DNA of 64,000 nt, taken from contig OZ252012.1 in NCBI GenBank assembly GCA_965247395.1, positions 1,612,001-1,676,000 on the forward strand, read 5' to 3'. Under the pieces are notes generated by a model, which saw nothing but the letters and a program-made list of their open reading frames with translations, was not told where the DNA came from and searched no databases. The position numbers and the translations under genes are program-made. Below, in pieces: positions 36,642 through 45,556 of this stretch. Each line of letters begins with the position of its first letter. Within the stretch, counting starts at the first letter, position 1. The stretch comes from CAYRJD01 sp965247395 (lineage in GTDB: Bacteria > Actinomycetota > Acidimicrobiia > Acidimicrobiales > Poriferisodalaceae).

Positions 36642-37947
36642 TGGTCGACGAAGTACTCGGCGAACTGGATGAACTGCTGGCTGGCAGAGTAAGCACCACC
36701 TCGCTTGGCATGTGCAATTCCGGGTAGGCAGTGCAAGCCGTCAGATCAATCGGTGGAGCTATCTCAGTGATCAGAAGCTCAATTATTTTGTCGAACTCCG
36801 TCGCCGCTGGGCTATTACTTCCTGTGTCGTTACCTCTTGTGTTGCCCGCTGTCAGCGGAGCACCCTCGTCACCGGCCTTGGTTACCGCAGCTTCAAGCGG
36901 AATCGATCCAAGCAGCGGCACCTCTAGGTCGTTGGCGAGACGCTCGCCCCCGCCTTCGCCAAATATTGCGAAGCTCTGGCCGTCGGGTGTTTTAAATGCC
37001 GACATATTTTCTATCACTCCAACGATGGGCATGTGGCTGCGTCGAGCCATGTCGGCTACACGCACGGCGACCTTCTGCGCACTAAGAGCGGGAGTCGTTA
37101 CAACAATCATTTCCGCCTGCGGCAAAAGGCGCGATAACGCCATTTGAACGTCGCCCGTGCCCGGCGGCATGTCGATCAGCAGATAGTCCAGCTCACCCCA
37201 CGCCACGTCGTGCAAAAACTGCTCCACCGCTTTGGCCAGCATCAAGCCGCGCCACATCAGAGCCTTTTCTTCGGTGTCAAGCAGCAGTCCGGTTGAGACC
37301 ACCTTGAGTTGACCCTCGCCGACCGTCATCTCGATAGGAACGATCTTGGAACCGACCTCGTCTGCAACCGAAGGTCGGGCAGAAAGACGACCCTCTACAC
37401 CCAGCATGCGCGGCACGCTGAAACCCCAAATGTCGGCGTCTAAGACACCCACCGTGAAGCCTCTTTTGGCTAAACCACTTGCCAGGTTCACGGTGATCGA
37501 AGACTTGCCGACGCCACCCTTGCCTGAGGCAATCGCCAAAGTGCGTGTGCCGGGAGACACCTGTGTGGGGGTTGCGTGTTCGCGGGCGTGCTTGCGCGCA
37601 CGCTCCATTACCCGGGCTTTTTCTTCTTGATTCAGCTCATCCCAGTGGAGCTTCACAGCGTCAATACCCGGCAGCGACATCACGCGTGATTCGCAGTCTC
37701 GTTTGATCGTGGCGCGCAGAGGGCAGCCAGCGGTGGTCAGAGCGATGGTGATGTGAGCGGTATTGCCCTCACGATAGGCGTTGCGAACCATCCCAAGGTC
37801 GACGATGTTGTCGTGTAGTTCAGGGTCTATGACGCCGCGCAGCACACCCAGTACGGCCAAGTCGTCAGTGCCATCAGCTACGTCTGAGCCTGAAGCCTGG
37901 TCCGGTGAAACGCCGCCAGGTGAAACGCCATCTTGTGAAGCGGTCAC
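36634..37947 (-). CDS. apbC: Mrp/ApbC-type Fe-S cluster carrier ATPase
   Basis: This 437-residue protein has an N-terminal MIP18/DUF59 domain (about 28-110) with VDLGMVR and a P-loop ATPase with SGKGGVGKSSITVNLA near 146, DADIWGFS near 170 and DMPPGTGDVQM near 250. It carries Fe-S clusters to target enzymes. A Ser/Ala-rich tail and a repeated GVSP N-terminus are local low-complexity stretches. It is the first gene of an apbC-selA-selB operon and is divergent from an A-type carrier at 38071. The link to selenium may reflect Fe-S selenoenzymes (inference). Confidence 0.9.
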   Translation of the reverse strand: MTASQDGVSPGGVSPDQASGSDVADGTDDLAVLGVLRGVIDPELHDNIVDLGMVRNAYREGNTAHITIALTTAGCPLRATIKRDCESRVMSLPGIDAVKLHWDELNQEEKARVMERARKHAREHATPTQVSPGTRTLAIASGKGGVGKSSITVNLASGLAKRGFTVGVLDADIWGFSVPRMLGVEGRLSARPSVADEVGSKIVPIEMTVGEGQLKVVSTGLLLDTEEKALMWRGLMLAKAVEQFLHDVAWGELDYLLIDMPPGTGDVQMALSRLLPQAEMIVVTTPALSAQKVAVRVADMARRSHMPIVGVIENMSAFKTPDGQSFAIFGEGGGERLANDLEVPLLGSIPLEAAVTKAGDEGAPLTAGNTRGNDTGSNSPAATEFDKIIELLITEIAPPIDLTACTAYPELHMPSEVVLTLPASSSSSSPSTSSTSA

Positions 37948-38070
37948 GTTTGGCAGGGTACTTGTATAGCCCTAGATGTTGATTTCCCTCCCCCGCTAGC
38001 GGCTGCATTAACCACGCAGTAGCATTGAGCTTGCCGTAACCAAAATGAACAGGGAAGTTGAGGCGAACAC

Positions 38071-38391
38071 GTGATTACTCTTACCGATGCCGCATCTGAA
38101 AAGGTCCACGAGCTGATTGAGGCTGAAGGCGAACCCGGTTTGGCGCTGCGAGTAGCCGTGCGTCCTGGTGGCTGCTCAGGATTCAGCTATGAGATGTTTT
38201 TTGACAGCGAGGTCAATCCCGACGACAAATCAACGCACTACGGCGTGATCTCGGTGGTGTCCGACACCATGAGCGCTCAGCTGCTTGAAGGTGCGACGCT
38301 CGACTTCACCGATGGACTTATGGGGTCAGGGTTTGCGATTGACAACCCCAACGCGCAGCGAACCTGCGGTTGCGGTAACTCCTTTAGCTAG
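38071..38391 (+). CDS. erpA: A-type Fe-S cluster carrier (ErpA/HesB family)
   Basis: This 106-residue protein has the three family Cys: one in RPGGCSGFSYEM near residue 34 and two in the C-terminal CGCG near 98. It binds and transfers Fe-S clusters. The start GTG is preceded by a weak GAGG. Its divergence from apbC across a 120-bp gap makes a shared Fe-S control region possible. Confidence 0.9.
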   Translation: MITLTDAASEKVHELIEAEGEPGLALRVAVRPGGCSGFSYEMFFDSEVNPDDKSTHYGVISVVSDTMSAQLLEGATLDFTDGLMGSGFAIDNPNAQRTCGCGNSFS

Positions 38392-38467
38392 TCACCGCTA
38401 AATCGCCCGACATACAAATCGCCCCTCATCTCTCAAGCTCGGTAATCCGCTAGCGAATTATCGCCAC

Positions 38468-38929
38468 GTGAGCGAACCGAAACTCGAAAAACTCCGTCGG
38501 ATTTCTGCGGCCAACAGTGGTCTTTGCACATTCGTGTGCCTGGATGAATCCGGGTCACCGCATGCGTCTGTCATCAACGCTGGAGTCATGACCCATCCGC
38601 TAACCGGCGAGACGGTCGTGGCCGCGGTGGTGATGGGGTCCGCCCGCAAGGTCGTCATGTTGCGTGCAGACCCGCGTGTGGCGGTGACGTTTCGACACGA
38701 CTGGGATTGGGTCGGCGTGCGCGGCCTAGCTCAGGTAATCGGTCTGGACGACCCTGCCGATGGGTTTGACGTGGCTCAGCTCCCGGCTTTGCTGCGAGAA
38801 GTGTTTCAAGCAGCCGGCGGAACGCACGACAACTGGGATGAATATGACCAGGCGATGGCGACTGGTCGGCGCGCAGCGGTGTTTGTGTCGACCGACAAGG
38901 TGACCTCAAATCCAGGTTCGATCGGCTGA
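38468..38929 (+). CDS. PPOX-class (FMN/F420-dependent) oxidoreductase
   Basis: This 153-residue split-barrel protein resembles the pyridoxamine-phosphate-oxidase-like family. PHASVINAGVM near residue 25, ARKVVMLRADPRVAVTF near 58 and a VRGLAQVIG strand near 85 are typical of cofactor-binding barrels. Actinobacterial members use F420 or FMN, or bind haem or flavin. The substrate is unknown. The GTG start has no clear ribosome site. Confidence 0.75.
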   Translation: MSEPKLEKLRRISAANSGLCTFVCLDESGSPHASVINAGVMTHPLTGETVVAAVVMGSARKVVMLRADPRVAVTFRHDWDWVGVRGLAQVIGLDDPADGFDVAQLPALLREVFQAAGGTHDNWDEYDQAMATGRRAAVFVSTDKVTSNPGSIG

Positions 38930-39014
38930 GCACCAGGCTCACTGTTCCGACCTCTCTGCTACCGAACTGATTAAACCCACGTCCACGCGTTGGCTGTGGC
39001 TGGCTAGCGCACTG

Positions 39015-40988
39015 GTGGTAGGAGTTCATCTTGCGATTGCTTTGACCCACGGCGGGCCGGTCGCCGTGCCCGATGTTCCGGCCTACTTGAGCGTTCCGCA
39101 GTGGGTGGTGGGGGTGGGGCAGTCAACGACCGGTTTGCAGTTTCATCCGGGTTATGGCTTGCTGCTTATTCCGGCTGCGGTTGTAGTCCAAACCGACGGT
39201 CAGGCACTTCACACATTGGCGTTGGTGCTGAACGCCATCGCCGCGGGAGCCGTGGTGGTGGTTGCGGTGCGGTTGGCTCGGCGGCTCTTGTCGAAGCAAA
39301 CAGCTCTGATAGCGGTGGCGCTGCTTGCTGCGCTGCACCCATCAGTGACCGCAGCGTCTCGCATTGCCTGGCCTGAAACGCTGCTGGTGTTGCTGACGCT
39401 GAGCATCGGGCTGTGTCTGGCAGCGACCTGGAGTTTGCATAGCGATCAAGCCCAAACTCAACCAAACCGACCGGTGCGAATGCGATTAGGCGCGGTTGGC
39501 TTGTTAACCGGGCTGGCTTTTTCGCTACATCCTCGTGCGCTAGTTCTGACATTGGCGTTGTGCGCAGTGGTTGCAACGCAACGTTGGGTGCGCAAGTCCT
39601 GGCTAAGCGTCGCTGTTGGGTTGAGCCTTGGCTGGCTGCTTTCGATCACGGCCTTGACTGTGACCAGCACATGGCCATCGGAGAGAGTCGGTGCGGCCGC
39701 TAGCGGTGGAAATGGATTGGAACCAATTGCCACTGCTGCGGGTCAACTAATCACCTTGGCGGCGGGTACTGCTGGTTTGGCGTTGGTGGGATTGGTCATA
39801 GGTGTCTGGCTGACGGTGACGGCTCTTCGTGCAACCGGTCGGTTTGCTCTAAAGCCGCGCCACTGCGCCAACAGCGACGGCACAGCTGCCAACGATTCTT
39901 ATGGCGACAACACAGCTGCCAACGATTCTTATGGCGACGGCACAGCTGCCAACGATTCTTATGGCGACGGCACAGCTGCCGTCGCTGTCTTCTTTGCAAC
40001 AGGTGCAATTGCCGTGATCGTTCTCGGCGGCTGGGTGTTGGCAGGCAGCACACGCGCTGACACTTTCTTGTATGGGCGTTACGTAGACCCGTGGGCGATC
40101 CCGCTGGCCATCGTTGCGATTTGTTCTCTGCGCAGTTCGCGCAACAACGATCAGAGCATTAGCAAGACCAGCCCTGTGCTGGCTAGCACTGTGTTGGAAA
40201 GCCCAATGCTTATTGGCGCTGGGCCAGCCGTGGACACCGCCCGAAGCCAGCCGCAAAATAACGCTGCGTCTTCCCCGCCCTCCTTGCTATGGGGGCTATG
40301 GGGCATTTCGGTTTTTGCAATGACGATTGCGGTTATTGCGGTTTTGGCCGCAACACAAACGGGCGTCATTGCTTCTGGACGTCGAATAATGACCTTGTCG
40401 CTCAGCCCCATCTGGTCGCTAACCGGAACAGCATCGGTACGAAATGCTGCGCCGTTAGCGTCGATATTGGCCTTAGCTGGCGTAACTCTTTTTGTTTTTT
40501 CGCAGCGTTGCTTATTTCATTGCCGCCTATCGCACTGTCGTCCACCACGTTGGCGCCTATTTCAGTGTCGAGTAGCGCAAGCTGGTCTAGCAGTGCTGGC
40601 CCTGGCGTTATTCAGTTTTGCAACCGTTTCTAACCACAGGCACCTGGCAGATGTCGGAAAAATCTCCGCAGGTCAGACCGAAACCGCAGAGCTGGCTGTG
40701 GAATTGGCTGCGTTGGATGGCATCAAATGTCTGGCACACGAAGCCGACACGGTGCCTAGCTATGCCCGCTGGCTATATCAGTTGCAAGCACCGCAACTGA
40801 GCCACGAATCGGTCAGTTTTATGTCTGGCCAAACCGCATGCGGGCCGCTTGTCATAGCGCGCGCCAGTATCCAGCAGCGGTGCCCCGGCGCTGAGCAGTT
40901 GGCTAGAGAAAGGTTTGGTGCGTGGGGGTTGTGGCGGTTGCACGAGACATCAGCTTGTCTGTTGGAGGCTGTTCCGAGAGCGCAGTGA
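39015..40988 (+). CDS. Polytopic membrane protein, possible glycosyltransferase of the ArnT/mannosyltransferase kind
   Basis: This protein of 657 residues or more has about 10-12 membrane helices and a soluble C-terminal domain. AWPETLLVLL near residue 118 and YGRYVDPWAIPLAI near 353 recall GT-C membrane glycosyltransferases, but no decisive motif is visible. The first helix begins upstream of GTG 39015 (the frame is open from 38904 with Trp/Leu-rich codons but no ATG, GTG or TTG), so the true start may be a rare codon. A 30-bp repeat array lies inside. Around 40495-40600 the read frame gives odd Cys/His/Arg-rich residues while the +1 frame is hydrophobic. Confidence 0.6.
   Translation: MVGVHLAIALTHGGPVAVPDVPAYLSVPQWVVGVGQSTTGLQFHPGYGLLLIPAAVVVQTDGQALHTLALVLNAIAAGAVVVVAVRLARRLLSKQTALIAVALLAALHPSVTAASRIAWPETLLVLLTLSIGLCLAATWSLHSDQAQTQPNRPVRMRLGAVGLLTGLAFSLHPRALVLTLALCAVVATQRWVRKSWLSVAVGLSLGWLLSITALTVTSTWPSERVGAAASGGNGLEPIATAAGQLITLAAGTAGLALVGLVIGVWLTVTALRATGRFALKPRHCANSDGTAANDSYGDNTAANDSYGDGTAANDSYGDGTAAVAVFFATGAIAVIVLGGWVLAGSTRADTFLYGRYVDPWAIPLAIVAICSLRSSRNNDQSISKTSPVLASTVLESPMLIGAGPAVDTARSQPQNNAASSPPSLLWGLWGISVFAMTIAVIAVLAATQTGVIASGRRIMTLSLSPIWSLTGTASVRNAAPLASILALAGVTLFVFSQRCLFHCRLSHCRPPRWRLFQCRVAQAGLAVLALALFSFATVSNHRHLADVGKISAGQTETAELAVELAALDGIKCLAHEADTVPSYARWLYQLQAPQLSHESVSFMSGQTACGPLVIARASIQQRCPGAEQLARERFGAWGLWRLHETSACLLEAVPRAQ
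39879..39980. repeat. In-frame 30-bp tandem repeat in a membrane protein gene
   Basis: A 30-bp unit beginning GGCACAGCTGCC and ending ATGGCGAC is present three times (39879-39908, 39909-39938, 39939-39968), plus 12 bp of a fourth. Copies differ only in two bases of the second unit. It encodes GTAANDSYGD repeats in a loop between membrane helices, so copy-number change would keep the frame. Confidence 0.95.
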
Positions 40989-40995
40989 ACGCGCG

Positions 40996-41775
40996 CTAAG
41001 CGTTTTTAATCAACAGCCCACCGTCGACCGGCAAAATCGCTCCGGTCATGTACTGGCTTGCAGGTAAGCAAAAGTTCAGCGTGCCGTGAGCTACTTCTTC
41101 TGGTTCGGCGTAACGGCCAAGCGCTGTGCGACGCTTGGCGAAGATCGTTTTGTGCTCTTCGGAAATTTCCTCGGTCATGGCAGTGCGGATTGGGCCCGGA
41201 CAGATGCAGTTGACGGTTATCTCTTCGCGCCCTAGCTCCACCGCCAACGATTTCGTCAAACCAATAACGCCGTGTTTGGCAGCGGTGTAGGGAGATCCAA
41301 ATTTCGTGGCACCCCAACCCTCGGTGGAAGCGATGTTGACAATGCGCGCGGCGTCACTTTTTCGCAAATATGGCAGCGCAGCCCTGATGGTGTAGGTGTG
41401 AGCGGTTAACAGCACGTCTAGCGATGCCGTCCAGTGGTCGTGATAGTCGGCTCCGTCAATCGGGGCAAACCGAGAGATGCCTGCGTTGTTGATGAGGTAG
41501 TCGATGCCGTCGAAGTGCTCGCCCACCTCATCGACAACCGCTTGCACACGCGCTTGATTTGAGACATCCATAGCCCAACCCGCAGCAGTTCCGCCGGCGT
41601 TGACTATTTCCGCTACCACGGTGTCAACCTCGGCCGCTCCTAGGTCGGTTACTGCCACTCGTGCGCCTTCATCGGCAAACAGATGAGCGGTTGAGCGGCC
41701 TTGCCCCACTCCAGCCCCCGTGATAAGGACAACTCGATCTTTTACTGAGCGGCTTAGTTGGGTTAGTCGCGTCAT
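40996..41775 (-). CDS. Short-chain dehydrogenase/reductase
   Basis: This classical SDR has 259 residues. The cofactor motif LITGAGVGQGRST is near residue 17, NNAGISRF near 95, the catalytic Ser region IVNIASTEGWG near 144, and the catalytic YTAAKHG is near 160, with PVDGG at the end. Start ATG 41775 has a strong GGGAGG 4-5 nt upstream; the open frame to 41880 runs into the tandem repeats. Substrate unknown. Divergent from ridA. Confidence 0.85.
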   Translation of the reverse strand: MTRLTQLSRSVKDRVVLITGAGVGQGRSTAHLFADEGARVAVTDLGAAEVDTVVAEIVNAGGTAAGWAMDVSNQARVQAVVDEVGEHFDGIDYLINNAGISRFAPIDGADYHDHWTASLDVLLTAHTYTIRAALPYLRKSDAARIVNIASTEGWGATKFGSPYTAAKHGVIGLTKSLAVELGREEITVNCICPGPIRTAMTEEISEEHKTIFAKRRTALGRYAEPEEVAHGTLNFCLPASQYMTGAILPVDGGLLIKNA

Positions 41776-41870
41776 TACACCTCCCGGCGGGGCTACTACT
41801 TTGAGCCAATACTCTGCCAGGTGCCTGCAGTAATTTCTGCGAAAGCCATTTGGCGCTATTTCAATAACCA

Positions 41871-41953
41871 ATAAATCCACCTATAAATCCACCTATAAAT
41901 CCACCTATAAATCCACCTATAAATCCACCTATAAATCCACCTATAAATCCACC
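41871..41953. repeat. 12-bp tandem repeats in the SDR/ridA divergent region
   Basis: ATAAATCCACCT is repeated six times, with a seventh copy broken off after 11 bases. All copies are identical. The array ends 18 bp before the ridA start. Each unit holds a TATAAAT-like element when joined to the next (CTATAAATCC), resembling a -10 box, so copy number could affect initiation. No spacer DNA is present, which excludes CRISPR. Confidence 0.95.
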
Positions 41954-41971
41954 AATACGAGGTCTTAAGCC

Positions 41972-42319
41972 ATGTCAACACCGGTAGCTCACTATTCGGC
42001 TTCTTATCGAGCTGGTGATTTCTTGTTCATCTCTGGCCAGATCGGTATTCGTGATGGCGCTCTGGTGCCTGGCGGAGTTGAGGAGCAAGCCCGACAATGC
42101 CTGGCAAACCTGACCTCCGTAGCAGCTGACGAAGGTGCGTCGCTGACCGACATTGCCAAGTGCACCGTGTTCATGACCGACATCGCTAACTTCGCCAAAA
42201 TCAACTCCATCTATGCCGAGGTATTTGGTGAGCACCTCCCCGCTCGCTCAGCCGTAGCCGTCAGGGGATTGCCGTTGGGAGCGTTGGTGGAGATTGAAGG
42301 GTTTGCTTACCTACCGTGA
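41972..42319 (+). CDS. ridA: RidA-family enamine/imine deaminase
   Basis: This 115-residue Rid-family protein has YRAGDFLFISGQIG near residue 12, KCTVFMTDIANFAKIN near 68 and the ARSAVAVRGLPLGALVEIE segment near 91, which holds the catalytic-type Arg. It hydrolyses reactive 2-aminoacrylate and similar enamines made by PLP enzymes. The ATG start lies directly after a 12-bp repeat array. Confidence 0.9.
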   Translation: MSTPVAHYSASYRAGDFLFISGQIGIRDGALVPGGVEEQARQCLANLTSVAADEGASLTDIAKCTVFMTDIANFAKINSIYAEVFGEHLPARSAVAVRGLPLGALVEIEGFAYLP

Positions 42320-42352
42320 GTCTCGCTAGCCAGGCCGACTAGCGTCGCAGTC

Positions 42353-42508
42353 ATGGCAGGTGCGATTTTGTTGGTTGTGTTGCTGCTGCTGAGCCCTTTG
42401 CTGATCACTTTGTCCTTAGTGGCGGTAGCAGCGCTGTTTGGTTCGACGCTTAACTCCGACGCCAAAGCCCGGCACGACGGCAGCAGCCTGCTCGACACGA
42501 ACATCTGA
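42353..42508 (+). CDS. Small single-helix membrane protein, unknown
   Basis: This 51-codon frame begins with about 28 hydrophobic residues (Ala/Leu/Val/Ile) and continues into a soluble tail, STLNSDAKARHDGSSLLDT. The composition and the RHDGSSLLD tail recall small membrane proteins I associate with this class of actinobacteria, but I cannot name a family. It sits 33 bp after ridA and 141 bp before glutamine synthetase. No strong ribosome site is visible. Confidence 0.5.
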   Translation: MAGAILLVVLLLLSPLLITLSLVAVAALFGSTLNSDAKARHDGSSLLDTNI

Positions 42509-42649
42509 GCACGTAAGCCCATTCCAGCTAGGCGATTACAGCTAGCTGGCCTGCTGCTGATGTCACCCCACCATCCCAACAAGCAACGTTCTGTGGTTCT
42601 GCCAAGCACATTTGCCCCGCTAGTATTCCGCGCTTGCGGAGGGAACTAC

Positions 42650-43666
42650 ATGACCTACAGGGCTGAATACATCTGGATTGACGGGGCTGAACCCACTCCG
42701 CAGGTGCGCTCTAAGACCAAGGTTCTAGCGGACGACGTTGAACCTGGGATTTGGGGCTACGACGGTTCCAGCACCAACCAAGCCACCGGAAACAAGTCAG
42801 ACGTTGTGCTGCAACCCGGTTTCATTTGCCCTGACCCGATTCGTGGAGGCAACAACATCTTGGTGATGTGTGAATCACTGCTTGCTAAGGACATGTCACC
42901 GCATCCCACCAATACCAGGGCAGCAGCGCGTGCTTCGTTAGATCGTTGGGGCTCGCAGGAGCCGCTTTTTGGGCTTGAACAGGAATACACCATGCTTGAT
43001 CCCAGCAATGGTTGGCCAGCGGGTTTCCCACCTAACGGATTTCCCCCTCCGCAAGGGCCTTACTACTGCGGTGTCGGTGCGAAAGTTATTTTTGGTCGTG
43101 ATGTCGTTGAACAGCACACAACCTGGTGCATCGAGGCGGGTATAGCCATTTCAGGAACCAACGCCGAGGTGATGCCCGGCCAGTGGGAGTTTCAGGTCGG
43201 CCCGATCGACACGGTGGCGATCGGCGATCAGCTGTGGGTAGCGCGCTACCTGCTTAATCGCGCTGGTGAAGATCATGGCGTTGCTATCTCTTATGACGCA
43301 AAGCCAATGCCTGGCGACTGGAACGGTGCTGGTATGCACGCCAATTTTTCGACCAAGAGAATGCGTGAGAGCTATGACGCGATTATCGCCGCGGCGGAGT
43401 CACTTGGTAACCCTGAAAAGCGTGTGGAGCACATGGCTGGGTATGGCCACGGCATCGAGACGAGGCTCACCGGTGCGCACGAAACAGAGCGTTATGACGA
43501 GTACAGCTATGGCGTGTCGGACCGTGGTGCGTCGGTGCGAATTCCTTGGCAGGTAGAGAAGGACGGCGGCGGTTACATCGAGGACAGGCGGCCAAACGCC
43601 AACGCCGACCCTTACGTTCTCTCAACGCTGCTTACTAACACCATCTGCGAAGCGCTGGCTGACTAA
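42650..43666 (+). CDS. glnII: Glutamine synthetase, type II (eukaryote-like)
   Basis: This 338-residue enzyme has the short GSII layout. It opens TYRAEYIWIDG, with WGYDGSSTNQA near residue 43, FGLEQEYTM near 110, the GTNAEVMPGQWEFQVGP metal-site block near 172, WNGAGMHANFST near 226 and SVRIP near 300. It makes glutamine from glutamate and ammonia and is not of the adenylylated GSI type. ATG 42650 has GGAGGGA 6-7 nt upstream. The glutamine-using NAD synthetase follows 27 bp downstream. Confidence 0.92.
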   Translation: MTYRAEYIWIDGAEPTPQVRSKTKVLADDVEPGIWGYDGSSTNQATGNKSDVVLQPGFICPDPIRGGNNILVMCESLLAKDMSPHPTNTRAAARASLDRWGSQEPLFGLEQEYTMLDPSNGWPAGFPPNGFPPPQGPYYCGVGAKVIFGRDVVEQHTTWCIEAGIAISGTNAEVMPGQWEFQVGPIDTVAIGDQLWVARYLLNRAGEDHGVAISYDAKPMPGDWNGAGMHANFSTKRMRESYDAIIAAAESLGNPEKRVEHMAGYGHGIETRLTGAHETERYDEYSYGVSDRGASVRIPWQVEKDGGGYIEDRRPNANADPYVLSTLLTNTICEALAD

Positions 43667-43693
43667 CGCGAGACTTGCTTTAGCCTGCCGTTC

Positions 43694-45556
43694 GTGCCGC
43701 AGTTGCTCGTCGGTCTGGCTCAACTAAATCTGACGGTTGGCGACTTACCAACCAACACCGCAGACATAATCGCTGCTTACCGTTCTGCCACGGCGCACGG
43801 AGCGCAGCTGGTGGTGTTTAGCGAGCTAGCCGTAACCGGCTATCCGCCCGAAGACTTGCTGCTAAAGCCTGCATTCTTGCGGGCTAGCGCCGATGCTCTT
43901 GAGCAAATCGCAGCCAGTATTGGGACTGTCCCTGCGATTGTTGGGTTTCCAGAGTTGGCCGGAACCCGCGATAACTCCACCGATAACTCTACCGTCTATA
44001 ACTCTGCCGCGATATGCGCCGACGGTCGTGTGCAGGCCATCGTGCGCAAACAGCGACTACCGAACTACTCGGTGTTTGACGAGCAGCGTTATTTCACCGC
44101 AGGCACCCAGACGGGACCGTTGTTTGAGGTGTCAGGGGTCTCAGTGGGTGTGTCCGTTTGTGAGGATATCTGGGAACCGGGTGACACGGTTCCAGGTGGT
44201 GTGGTACCGGGTGACGCGGTTCCAGGTGGTGTGGTACCGGGTGACGCGGTTCCAGGTGAGCACGCCGCAAAGCCACCAACCCCGTTGGCGTCGATCCTTG
44301 CCGAGCAAGTAGCTACTGGCGCGCAGCTGCTGGTAAGCGTGAACGGCTCTCCCTATCAGCGCTCAAGGCAGGCCGAACGAGAAAATCACATTGCTGCTCA
44401 AGCCCAGGCCGCTGGTACCGCTTTGGTCTATGTGAACCAGGTAGGCGCACAAGACGAGCTGATCTTTGACGGCGGATCGTGCGTGGCCGACGCCAACGGG
44501 AACCTGATAGCACGACTACCGGCCTTTGAGCCCGCCGTGGAGGTTGTTCAGGTGCCGATTGGACCTGTGCCTACAACTACAGGGCCTGCAAATCCGGCGC
44601 CTGCAAATACAGGGCAGATCACTCCCTGGCCCGAGCCGTTGGCCGAGGTTTGGAAGGCGCTGGTGCTGGCGACGCATGACTACGTCACCAAAAACGGATT
44701 CAGCGACGTGGTGATTGGCACCTCGGGCGGCATCGACTCCAGCATGGTTACGGCCGTCGCCGTTGACGCTCTGGGAGCCGAGCACGTACACGCAGTGTCA
44801 ATGCCGTCGCGCTATTCCAGCGATCACTCCAGCAGCGACGCCGCCCGCCTGGCGAAAAATTTGGGAGCCGATTACCGCTCCGTCTCGATCGAACCAGCAC
44901 ATCAAGCACTAGCCGACATGCTGGAGATGAGCCCGGACACAAGCCCGCCCAGCGAAGCTCAGGCGGTAGCTCTGACCGAGCAAAACCTGCAGAGCCGCAT
45001 TCGTGGAGTCATCTTGATGGCGTTGTCAAACAGGCACGGCTGGCTGGTGTTGACAACCGGTAATAAGACGGAGCTGTCGGTGGGCTACTCAACTCTTTAC
45101 GGCGACACCGCAGGTGGCTATGCCGTAATAAAGGATTGCCCCAAGCTGCTGGTTTATGAGCTGTGTCGCTGGCGAAACACTCAAGCCGAAGGGTCGTGGA
45201 TCCCGCAATCTGTAATCGATAAGCCACCTTCGGCCGAGCTAAGCCCTGGACAGCTTGACGAAGATCATCTGCCGCCCTATCAGCTGTTAGATCCGTTGGT
45301 GGAGGGCTACGTGGATGGCGATCTAACTACCGACGAGTTAATCGAACTTGCCGAACGCGCTGTGCAAGGCCCAGGCGCCGGTAGGCAAGGCCCACCCGCC
45401 GGTAGGCAAGGCCTAGACGCTGAGGAAGTGCGGCGAGTAACTCGACTTGTTGATCTAGCGGAGTACAAGCGCCGCCAATCACCGCTTGGGCCACGCATCT
45501 CAGCCAAGAGCTTCGGCAAAGATCGCCGAATGCCTGTAACTAACCGCTTTCGCTAG
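43694..45556 (+). CDS. nadE: Glutamine-dependent NAD+ synthetase
   Basis: This 620-residue enzyme has an N-terminal nitrilase-like glutaminase with Glu in FSELAVTGYPPEDL near residue 43, Lys in RKQRLPNYSVFDE near 118 and Cys in VSVCEDIW near 155. A C-terminal synthetase has the PP-loop GTSGGIDSS near 341 and TTGNKTELSVGY near 454. It converts deamido-NAD to NAD. Three low-complexity inserts interrupt it: a PGD(A/T)VPGGVV repeat right after the catalytic Cys region, an Asn/Ala/Pro stretch between domains and a GAGRQGPPAGRQG repeat near the end. It overlaps the convergent epimerase by 17 bp. Confidence 0.93.
   Translation: MPQLLVGLAQLNLTVGDLPTNTADIIAAYRSATAHGAQLVVFSELAVTGYPPEDLLLKPAFLRASADALEQIAASIGTVPAIVGFPELAGTRDNSTDNSTVYNSAAICADGRVQAIVRKQRLPNYSVFDEQRYFTAGTQTGPLFEVSGVSVGVSVCEDIWEPGDTVPGGVVPGDAVPGGVVPGDAVPGEHAAKPPTPLASILAEQVATGAQLLVSVNGSPYQRSRQAERENHIAAQAQAAGTALVYVNQVGAQDELIFDGGSCVADANGNLIARLPAFEPAVEVVQVPIGPVPTTTGPANPAPANTGQITPWPEPLAEVWKALVLATHDYVTKNGFSDVVIGTSGGIDSSMVTAVAVDALGAEHVHAVSMPSRYSSDHSSSDAARLAKNLGADYRSVSIEPAHQALADMLEMSPDTSPPSEAQAVALTEQNLQSRIRGVILMALSNRHGWLVLTTGNKTELSVGYSTLYGDTAGGYAVIKDCPKLLVYELCRWRNTQAEGSWIPQSVIDKPPSAELSPGQLDEDHLPPYQLLDPLVEGYVDGDLTTDELIELAERAVQGPGAGRQGPPAGRQGLDAEEVRRVTRLVDLAEYKRRQSPLGPRISAKSFGKDRRMPVTNRFR
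44177..44261. repeat. In-frame 30-bp tandem repeat in nadE
   Basis: The unit CCGGGTGACRCGGTTCCAGG with a GTGGTGTGGTA end occurs twice in full (44177-44206, 44207-44236) and once partly (to about 44261). It encodes PGDAVPGGVV repeats inserted in the glutaminase domain just after the catalytic Cys motif. Further small repeats in the same gene lie at 43970-44000 (12-bp units) and 45368-45409 (two 21-bp units). Confidence 0.9.

Noticed and set aside
41871..41953. CRISPR array
   Set aside because: Repeat units of 12 or 13 bp lie head to tail with no spacers, and no cas genes are present.
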